Origin: Pseudomonadales bacterium
GTDB taxonomy: Bacteria; Pseudomonadota; Gammaproteobacteria; Pseudomonadales; UBA7239
Length of the DNA: 64,000 nucleotides
NCBI GenBank assembly: GCA_041395665.1
Contig: JAWLAB010000007.1
Location: 1 to 64,000 of the forward strand
Direction: 5' to 3'
Position 1 is the first letter of the stretch, and each line of letters opens with the position of its first letter. Position numbers and translations under genes: made by a program. The notes under the pieces are model-generated. The model searched no databases. It was not told where the DNA came from and was given only the letters and a program-made list of their open reading frames with translations. Of this stretch, positions 55,819-62,598 are shown one piece after another.

Positions 55819-55879
55819 AGTGCCACACCAGTTATATGAAAGCACTATTTGGAAGCATCACTAACAGGGAGGAAGCAAC

Positions 55880-56695
55880 ATGAAAACAGAAATATCAGCG
55901 TTTGAAGGCTCGGATATCCGGCGCGTGTACGACGAGGACACTGAGGCCTGGTGGTTCTCAGTAGTGGACATCGTGCAGGTACTGACGCAACAGCCGGATT
56001 ACCAGACAGCTCGAAATTACTGGAAAGTGTTAAAAAATCGTTTGAAATCAGAGGGAAGTGAACTGGTTACAAATTGTAACCAGTTGAAAATGGAGGCTCC
56101 AGATGGCAAGCAGCGGCAGACCGATGTGGCCACAGCCGAGACTCTGCTGAGGTTGGTGCAGTCGGTACCCAGCCCTCGCGCAGAACCCATCAAGCTCTGG
56201 TTGGCCAAGGTGGGCTACGAGCGCATGCAAGAAATGGCAGATCCAGCTTTGTCGCTGGCTCGTGCGCGTGAAACATGGCAGAAGCATGGCCGCAGTGAAA
56301 AGTGGATTCAGCAGCGGATGACGGGTCAAGAAACCCGCCACAAGTTGACGGATTACTGGGCAGAGCACGGCATTAAGCCAGGCGAAGAGTTTGCCATCCT
56401 GACCAACATCATCCATCAGGAATGGGCTGGTGTTGGAGTAAAAGCGCACAAGCAGATGAAGGGGTTGAAAGATCAAAATTTGCGCGATCACATGAGTGAA
56501 GCAGAATTGATTTTTACAGCATTGGCCGAGCTATCTACCCGACAAATTGCAGAAAGCACGCAAGCCGAAGGCCTGCAAGACAACACGCAGGCAGCAAAAG
56601 CCGGCGGTGGTGTTGCGCGCAATGCTCGCCAAGAGCTTGAGGATAAAACAGGAAGAAAAGTTATCAGCAAAGGCAATTATCTGCCGCCAAGGTAG
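55880..56695 (+). CDS. BRO-N domain phage-type protein (antirepressor/DinD-like)
   Basis: 271 residues, with GGAGGAAGCAAC before ATG 55880. Residues about 5-115 form a BRO-N domain (VYDEDTEAWWFSVVDIVQVL, NYWKVLKNRLKSEGSE, TDVATAETLLRLVQSVPS), a DNA-binding module of phage and virus antirepressors. Residues about 120-235 are a helical part like that of the DNA-damage-inducible DinD-like family (QRMTGQETRHKLTDYW, GVKAHKQMKGL, LRDHMSEAELIFTALAE). Base composition is like the chromosome and less AT-rich than the cas genes. A weak terminator follows, so it is probably a separate unit from cas12a. It could be a prophage remnant or cargo; a role in CRISPR control is speculation. Confidence 0.85.
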   Translation: MKTEISAFEGSDIRRVYDEDTEAWWFSVVDIVQVLTQQPDYQTARNYWKVLKNRLKSEGSELVTNCNQLKMEAPDGKQRQTDVATAETLLRLVQSVPSPRAEPIKLWLAKVGYERMQEMADPALSLARARETWQKHGRSEKWIQQRMTGQETRHKLTDYWAEHGIKPGEEFAILTNIIHQEWAGVGVKAHKQMKGLKDQNLRDHMSEAELIFTALAELSTRQIAESTQAEGLQDNTQAAKAGGGVARNARQELEDKTGRKVISKGNYLPPR

Positions 56696-56707
56696 ATCAG
56701 GGCTATT

Positions 56708-56733
56708 AGGCTCATCTGGTGAGCTTTTATTGC
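56708..56733 (+). terminator. Probable intrinsic terminator after the BRO-N gene
   Basis: Stem GCTCA/TGAGC (56710-56714 and 56720-56724), extended by two more pairs including a G-T wobble, with a 5-base loop, then TTTTATT. A short stem makes it weak, but its place between the BRO-N gene and cas12a fits. Confidence 0.55.
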
Positions 56734-56773
56734 CGTAGACTGCTCAAAGATTTGTATAAACGGAGATATAAAT

Positions 56774-59700
56774 ATGCTAAATCAATTTACCCGCCAATAC
56801 TCACTATCAAAAACACTGCGCTTTGAGTTAAAGCCAGTCGGTGAAACGGCGGATTACCTTGAGGGTTTCAAATCTACCTATTTACGAGATGTAGTGGATA
56901 GAGATCAGAAGCGGGCTGAGGATTACAAAATCGTCAAGGATGTTATGGATAAATACCATAAAAAGTATATTGATGACTGCCTTGGTAATCCGTGTAATGA
57001 AAAAGGCGAGCTATATGTTGACGACGATAAACTAAATAAAGCTTATGAGGCATATAAGGCAGTCCGTGCTGATTCTAAAGATAAAAAATCCAAAAAAGAA
57101 TGGATAGATATCCAGACGGGCTTACGAAAATGTTTGGTTAGATGCTTTGTTGATAGCAATGAGCTTTTTGAAAAAGAGATGATTACTCAAAGGCTGCCGA
57201 AGTTTGTTGAGCAAACTGTAGTCGATGAAAAAATAAAGCAGGAGCAACTTGATGCCATAGGTTCATTTTCGCGGTTTACAACATATTTTAAGGGGTTCTA
57301 TGAAAATAGAAAAAATATGTACTCAGCTGAGGATCAGAGTACAGCAATTTCATACAGATTGATGAATGAAAACCTGTCTAAACATTTTTCTAACTGCATG
57401 GTATTTGGTGAAATTAGTGAAAAATATCAGTCTCTTAGATTTTCAGTAGATGACTCAATTCTTTTAAAGCTCGGTATTCGGGATGTTTCGGAAGTATTTA
57501 AGCCGTCTTTTTTTATGAGCTTGTTTACCCAATCCGGAATTGATGCGTATCAAGAGTTGATTGGTGGAATTTCTGAAAAGGAGGGAATAAAAGTACAGGG
57601 GCTGAACGAACAGATTAATTTGTATCGCCAGCAGAACGAGCTTAAATCAAATCAGATTCCGCGTATGCTGCCACTGTATAAGCAGATATTGAGTGACCGT
57701 GAAACTCGGTCATTTTCTTTAGAGGGATTTAAGGATGACAAAGAACTGTTGAATGCGTTGTCAACTTTTGTTGATTCAGCATGTAGTGATGATGGAATTA
57801 TCAAAAAACTGGGTGTTGTGCTTGAAAAGATAGCGAATGCTGATTTGCCTAGAGTTTATACAAAAAATGCCAGCCTTTCAGATATTTCAAGCAGGGTGTT
57901 TAAGAGTCATGGTTTGATCAAAGCGGCACTGACTCAACATGCCGAGTCAGTTTATGTGCCAAGCGCGCCGAGTGTGAAGATCACCAGTAAACTACAAAAA
58001 CAGCGCGATGATTATCTGGATCAAGATGTGTATAGCCTTGCAGAGTTGGATCAGGCGGTTTCAAGTTATTTGTCTGGGCTGGAAGAAGATACTCCACTGA
58101 ATGGAGTAGACAAGCAAAAGCCGATATCCATGTATTTTGTGTCAGCTATCAAGAAAGCAATTGAAGAAAAAGATGAGAGCGGCACAACTTTCAATACGCA
58201 CTTGGAGACCGCTAAATCCTTGTTTGCGCTAGATGCCTTAAGCAAGCAGAGGAATATGCCGAAAAACGAAGGCGATTTCGGCGGAGAGGGGTATCAACAG
58301 ATTCAAAAAATCCACGCATTGCTTGATGCAATGATGGTTATCTTGCATGTTGCCAAGCCGCTGCATCTGGTGAATAACAAAAAACCAATCGAGATTTTTG
58401 ATATTGATAGTGATTTTTATGGTGAATTCATCGAGGTGTATGAAAAATATTCTATTGAACTGGTTGATTTATATAACCAAACAAGAAATTATCTGACTAA
58501 AAAACCGTTTTCTACGGATAAGATAAAAATAAACTTTGATGCTCCAACCTTTATGGATGGTTGGGATCTAAATAAAGAAATAGATAATAAGGCATTCCTT
58601 CTTAAGGGTGGCAGTAATTATTATTTGGCTGTTGTTTGTAAGGATGGGCGAGACTTATCTTTTGAGTTTGATGAGGATTTTACGGGTGAGTTTTTTGAAA
58701 AATTGAACTACAAGCTCTTGTCAGGCGCAAATAAAATGCTGCCAAAGCTGTTTTTTTCAAAAAAAGGCATTGAAAGGTTTAAGCCATCGCTTGAAATCAT
58801 AGAAATATATAAGTCTGGAAGTTTCAAGAAAAGTGAAGTGTCATTTGATATTCGTAGATGTCATAAGTTGATCGATTTTTTCAAGGAAAAACTGCCATCA
58901 TATAAAGTAAATGATGGTGATAAATATGGCTATGAAGTGTTTGATTTCAAATTCTCAAAAACGAGCGACTACAGGGATATTAGTGAGTTTTATAAAGAGG
59001 TTGAAAGGTGCGGCTATAAAACATGGTTCTCTAAGGTGCCTAAGAGTTATCTTGATGATTGTGTGAGAACAGGGAAAATTGCCATATTTCAGATTTATAA
59101 CAAAGATTTTTCTGAGCATAGTAGTGGAAGCCCTAATCTCCATACGCTGTACTGGAGAGGTATTTTTGACCAGGAAAATATGGCAAACCCAGTCATTAAG
59201 TTGAATGGCGAGGCAGAAATGTTCTATAGGGAACATTCGATACAAAAATCTGAAAGAACTATTCATAGATCAGGAGAGAATATTGCAAATAAAAATGCCA
59301 ATAATCAGAAGAAAGAAAGTCTATTTGAATATGATCTGATAAAAGATAGGCGATACACAAAAGATAAATTTTTCTTTCATGTCCCAGTTACTCTAAACTT
59401 TGGAACATCATCGCCTAGTTGGTTTAATGACAAAATAAACAAAGCCATAAAATCAGAAAAAGATATCCACATCATCGGCATAGACCGTGGTGAAAGGCAT
59501 TTGCTTTATTACACGGTTATCAACCAGAAAGGCGAAATTATCAAGCAGGGTTCCTTGAATGATATCGAAACAGATCAAGGTTATACCGTTGATTACCAGA
59601 AAAAGCTGAAAGAAAAGGAAGAACAGCGTGATGCAGCCAGAAAATCTTGGTCAACTGTTGAGAATATCAAGGAATTAAAGGAAGGATATTTGTCGCAAGT

Positions 59701-60652
59701 AGTGCACAAGCTCTCCAAGCTGATTGTTGAGCACAATGCCGTTGTGTGTTTAGAGGACTTGAATTTTGGCTTTAAGCGCGGTCGCTTTGCTGTTGAAAGG
59801 CAGGTCTACCAGAAATTTGAAAGAGCGCTGATTCAAAAGCTGAACTATTTGGTGTTGAAAGATAGAAAACACGGCGAACCAGGTCATTACGCCAACGCAT
59901 ATCAGTTGACTGCGCCTTTTGAGAGTTTTGAAAAACTTGGCAAGCAAACAGGTATTTTGTTTTATGTGCCTGCCGCTTACACATCAAAAATTGATCCAAT
60001 GACAGGCTTTGTAAATTTGTTGGATACTCGTTACGAAAGCCAAGAAAAATCCAAAGATTTCTTTGGCAGATTTAATTCTATTTCATATAACAAGACGAAG
60101 GATTATTTTGAGTTTTACTTCGACTACAAAAATTTCCCTGCTCGGGTGGATTTTACGGGATGCCGCACAGCTTGGACGGCGTGCACCTATGGCGATGTGC
60201 GCTATGCAAACCAGAAGAACAATCATGGGAAGTGGGAAACAAAGAGTGTCAATGTTACAGAGGGACTCAAAAAACTTTTTGATTCTGCGTCCATCAAGTG
60301 GGATGTTGGAGATAACATCAAGGATGATATTTGCAAAGCTGATGATAAGAATTTTTACAGCACATTGAGTTGGCTGCTTAAATTAACGCTATCTTTGCGC
60401 CATAGCAAAACAGGAACGGATGATGATTTTGTGTTGTCACCTATTGCTGATGCTGACGGTAATTTTTTTGATAGCAGAAAAGCGACAGCAATGCAGCCTA
60501 AAGATGCCGATGCCAACGGCGCGTACCATATTGCCTGCAAGGGTTTATGGTATTTGGAGAAAATTCAAGAGTGGGACGGGGGAAGTAAATTAGATTTGCT
60601 GATGAAAACCAATGACTGGTTTCAGTTTGTGCAGAGAGCGAGTGATATTTGA
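56774..60652 (+). CDS. cas12a: Type V-A CRISPR effector Cas12a (Cpf1)
   Basis: RNA-guided DNA nuclease that also cuts its own pre-crRNA. 1,292 residues, within the family range. It starts at ATG 56774 with GGAGA 7 bases upstream, and opens QYSLSKTLRFELKPVGET as in other Cas12a. The crRNA-processing residues of F. novicida Cas12a (His843, Lys852, Lys869) match His831, Lys840 and Lys857. RuvC I IGIDRGERHLLYY gives Asp904, RuvC II CLEDLNFGFKRGRF gives Glu994, and RuvC III DADANGAYHI gives Asp1246. The Nuc-domain Arg is Arg1209 in LRHSKTGT. The bridge region QVVHKLSKLIVEHN is present. All sites are intact, so it should be active. A T-rich PAM is expected from the family. The gene is AT-rich with many AGA, AAA and ATA codons compared with its neighbours. 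Confidence 0.98.
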   Translation: MLNQFTRQYSLSKTLRFELKPVGETADYLEGFKSTYLRDVVDRDQKRAEDYKIVKDVMDKYHKKYIDDCLGNPCNEKGELYVDDDKLNKAYEAYKAVRADSKDKKSKKEWIDIQTGLRKCLVRCFVDSNELFEKEMITQRLPKFVEQTVVDEKIKQEQLDAIGSFSRFTTYFKGFYENRKNMYSAEDQSTAISYRLMNENLSKHFSNCMVFGEISEKYQSLRFSVDDSILLKLGIRDVSEVFKPSFFMSLFTQSGIDAYQELIGGISEKEGIKVQGLNEQINLYRQQNELKSNQIPRMLPLYKQILSDRETRSFSLEGFKDDKELLNALSTFVDSACSDDGIIKKLGVVLEKIANADLPRVYTKNASLSDISSRVFKSHGLIKAALTQHAESVYVPSAPSVKITSKLQKQRDDYLDQDVYSLAELDQAVSSYLSGLEEDTPLNGVDKQKPISMYFVSAIKKAIEEKDESGTTFNTHLETAKSLFALDALSKQRNMPKNEGDFGGEGYQQIQKIHALLDAMMVILHVAKPLHLVNNKKPIEIFDIDSDFYGEFIEVYEKYSIELVDLYNQTRNYLTKKPFSTDKIKINFDAPTFMDGWDLNKEIDNKAFLLKGGSNYYLAVVCKDGRDLSFEFDEDFTGEFFEKLNYKLLSGANKMLPKLFFSKKGIERFKPSLEIIEIYKSGSFKKSEVSFDIRRCHKLIDFFKEKLPSYKVNDGDKYGYEVFDFKFSKTSDYRDISEFYKEVERCGYKTWFSKVPKSYLDDCVRTGKIAIFQIYNKDFSEHSSGSPNLHTLYWRGIFDQENMANPVIKLNGEAEMFYREHSIQKSERTIHRSGENIANKNANNQKKESLFEYDLIKDRRYTKDKFFFHVPVTLNFGTSSPSWFNDKINKAIKSEKDIHIIGIDRGERHLLYYTVINQKGEIIKQGSLNDIETDQGYTVDYQKKLKEKEEQRDAARKSWSTVENIKELKEGYLSQVVHKLSKLIVEHNAVVCLEDLNFGFKRGRFAVERQVYQKFERALIQKLNYLVLKDRKHGEPGHYANAYQLTAPFESFEKLGKQTGILFYVPAAYTSKIDPMTGFVNLLDTRYESQEKSKDFFGRFNSISYNKTKDYFEFYFDYKNFPARVDFTGCRTAWTACTYGDVRYANQKNNHGKWETKSVNVTEGLKKLFDSASIKWDVGDNIKDDICKADDKNFYSTLSWLLKLTLSLRHSKTGTDDDFVLSPIADADGNFFDSRKATAMQPKDADANGAYHIACKGLWYLEKIQEWDGGSKLDLLMKTNDWFQFVQRASDI

Positions 60653-60659
60653 GTAATTT

Positions 60660-61217
60660 ATGGAGATCTATTTACCCATCTCCTATCTAAATGACTTTGT
60701 GTTTTGTCCGCGCTCCATCTACTTCCATCAACTGTATGGCAAAGTGGAGCAGCGACTTTATCAGACGACAGATCAAACTGAAGGAAAGGCAGCACATAAG
60801 GCAGTTGATGAAAAAACCTATAGTACCTCGCGCCATATTTTGCAGGGCGCAGAGGTGTATAGCGATAAATATAGAATCGGCGGCAAGATAGATACCTTCG
60901 ATATTAAAAAAGGATCTTTGGTGGAGAGGAAAAAGAAAGTAAAGACAATTTATGATGGATATGTGTTTCAGTTATATGCCCAATACCACTGTTTGACGGA
61001 GATGGGCTATGAAGTAAAAAGTATGAAGTTTTACAGTATGGATGATAATAAAAATTATACCGTGCCACTGCCAACAGAGGATGAAGATTGGCAAAAGAAA
61101 TTTGAGAAGATTGTTCTGGCGGTTCGCAGCTTCAATTTAAAAAATGAATTTACGCCAAATATCAAAAAATGCGAACGGTGCATTTATAACAATTTATGTG
61201 ATGCTTCCTTATGCTGA
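60660..61217 (+). CDS. cas4: CRISPR adaptation nuclease Cas4
   Basis: 185 residues, RecB-type nuclease that helps select and trim PAM-containing prespacers. The iron-sulfur Cys are Cys16 (FVFCPRS) and Cys171, Cys174 and Cys180 near the end. The nuclease residues are His46 (GKAAHKAV), Asp78 (GGKIDTFD) and the E-x-K pair Glu89/Lys91. It starts 7 bp after cas12a and overlaps cas1 by 7 bp. Confidence 0.96.
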   Translation: MEIYLPISYLNDFVFCPRSIYFHQLYGKVEQRLYQTTDQTEGKAAHKAVDEKTYSTSRHILQGAEVYSDKYRIGGKIDTFDIKKGSLVERKKKVKTIYDGYVFQLYAQYHCLTEMGYEVKSMKFYSMDDNKNYTVPLPTEDEDWQKKFEKIVLAVRSFNLKNEFTPNIKKCERCIYNNLCDASLC

Positions 61218-62182
61218 GTGCGCCTGACTTTGAGCAAAAGAAAATTATTGTGGCGTTGTTAAGTCATGGGCAATCCGTTAGTTTCAAGAATGATAATGTG
61301 ATTGTGAAAAACGAAGATGGTGAAATTATCCACCAATCTAGTTGCTATCGACTGTTCTCATTGTTCATTGTTGGCCATATCACGGTGACATCCGGCTTGT
61401 TACAGCGAGCTAAAAGATTTGGTTTCAGCATTGTGCTGATGACGCATGGGCTTAGCCCCTATGGCAGTTGGCTAACAACAGCTGATGGCAATGTGATACT
61501 CAGACGCAAACAGTATGAATACGAAAGGCTGGACATTGCGCGGCATTTGGTCAAGAACAAGATCGACCAGCAAATACAGTCGCTGCAATTACGCAGAGGC
61601 AAGAGTGATGAATTAAAGAGTGCTATCACTATGCTGGGAGGGTATCGGGACAGGCTGGGTACAGAGAGTCTTGGATTACAGGAAATTCTTGGACTGGAAG
61701 GTATCGCCTCGCGTGTTTATTTCCCTCAGATGTTTGATGAAATTGAGTGGAACGGTCGGCAGCCAAGAGCCAAGCGCGATATTACCAATCTACTACTGGA
61801 TATTGGCTACACCCAACTTTTTCACTTGATCGAGTCGCTATTGGGTCTGTATGGGTTTGATCTTTATCGCGGGGTTTATCACCAAGAGTTTTATCAGCGT
61901 AAATCATTAGTATGTGATCTGGTGGAGCCTTTCAGACCATTGATAGATTTGCAAGTACGCAAAGCCTATAACTTGGGACAGGTTCACTCGAAAGATTTTC
62001 AATTCATCAATGGCCAATATCGAATTTTTGGCAAACAGGCACAGCCTTATATTGCTTTCTTGTTGAAAGCATTACTTGAGCACAAGCAAGAGATATTTCT
62101 TTATGTACAATCTTACTATCGCGCGTTTATGCAAGATAAGCCTATTGAGCAGTATCCTGTATTCAGAATGGGCGGTAGATAA
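61211..62182 (+). CDS. cas1: CRISPR integrase Cas1
   Basis: 323 residues; metal-dependent integrase that inserts spacers together with Cas2. The catalytic residues are in place: Glu163 in LGLEGIASRVYF, His224 in GVYHQEFYQRKS and Glu239 in CDLVEPFRPLID. The N-terminal beta domain (residues 1-90) includes GHITVTSGLLQRAKRFG. Starts inside cas4 and its stop directly abuts the cas2 ATG, so cas4-cas1-cas2 form one tight operon behind cas12a. Confidence 0.97.
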   Translation: MLSAPDFEQKKIIVALLSHGQSVSFKNDNVIVKNEDGEIIHQSSCYRLFSLFIVGHITVTSGLLQRAKRFGFSIVLMTHGLSPYGSWLTTADGNVILRRKQYEYERLDIARHLVKNKIDQQIQSLQLRRGKSDELKSAITMLGGYRDRLGTESLGLQEILGLEGIASRVYFPQMFDEIEWNGRQPRAKRDITNLLLDIGYTQLFHLIESLLGLYGFDLYRGVYHQEFYQRKSLVCDLVEPFRPLIDLQVRKAYNLGQVHSKDFQFINGQYRIFGKQAQPYIAFLLKALLEHKQEIFLYVQSYYRAFMQDKPIEQYPVFRMGGR

Positions 62183-62456
62183 ATGTTGATTGTTTCTTAT
62201 GATATAAGTAATGACAAAATTCGTACGCGCTTTGCTAAATTTCTTTCAAAATTTGGCTATAGACTTCAATACTCAATTTTTGAAATTAAAAACAGCAAGC
62301 GTATTCTTAGCCTTATAGAATCAGAAATACAATCTGATTTTTGAGAGGTTTTTTGAAGAAACAGATAGTGTGTTAATCTTCAATATGAGTAAAAATTGCA
62401 CCATTACCAAATATGGTTACGGGAAGAATGATGATGAAAGTTTAATCATCATTTGA
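62183..62456 (+). pseudogene. cas2: Cas2, broken by one extra T in a T5 run
   Basis: Cas2 bridges two Cas1 dimers in spacer integration. ATG 62183 gives MLIVSYDISNDKIRTRFAKF with the conserved Asp7, then FGYRLQYSIFEIKNSKRIL, and stops at 62342-62344 after 53 codons. If one T of the run 62338-62342 is dropped, the frame continues ERFFEETDSVLIFNMSKNC and KYGYGKNDDESLIII to TGA 62454-62456, giving a normal product of 90 residues. Everything else is intact, so the break is a single homopolymer insertion. It may be a sequencing error, a recent mutation, or less likely a site of ribosomal slippage. Confidence 0.9.
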
Positions 62457-62598
62457 TATAATTCCCATCAGGTTCAGCTCAGCCTGCAAACCTCGGTCTT
62501 AATGTGAAGAAAATCACTTGAGAGAGTTATTTAACAAGGAAATATGATGGCTTTGTCATGTAACTCATTGATAATTTGTCATTTTCACTGTGCTATCT
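62457..62598 (+). promoter_or_regulatory. CRISPR leader
   Basis: 142 bp between cas2 and the first repeat, AT-rich and without a credible gene; a short frame from 62544 only runs into the repeats. A possible promoter is TTGATA at 62568-62573 with an extended -10-like TGCTATCT at 62591-62598; the spacing is long, so this is weak. Array direction agrees: the crRNA handle is at the 3' end of each plus-strand repeat, so this side is the leader and the newest spacers should be the first ones. Confidence 0.65.

Noticed and set aside
56730..56766. cas12a promoter at TTGCCG and TATAAA
   Set aside because: The spacing is 19 bases, and a start point after TATAAA would cut off the GGAGA ribosome site, so it is unlikely to serve cas12a.
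62338..62344. Programmed frameshifting in cas2
   Set aside because: A T5 run could slip, but no stimulatory structure or known precedent in Cas2 was seen, and other parts of the window show probable indel errors; kept only as an alternative.
62457..62598. tracrRNA or scoutRNA gene near the array
   Set aside because: No anti-repeat to the CRISPR repeat was found in the leader or around cas12a, and Cas12a does not need one.
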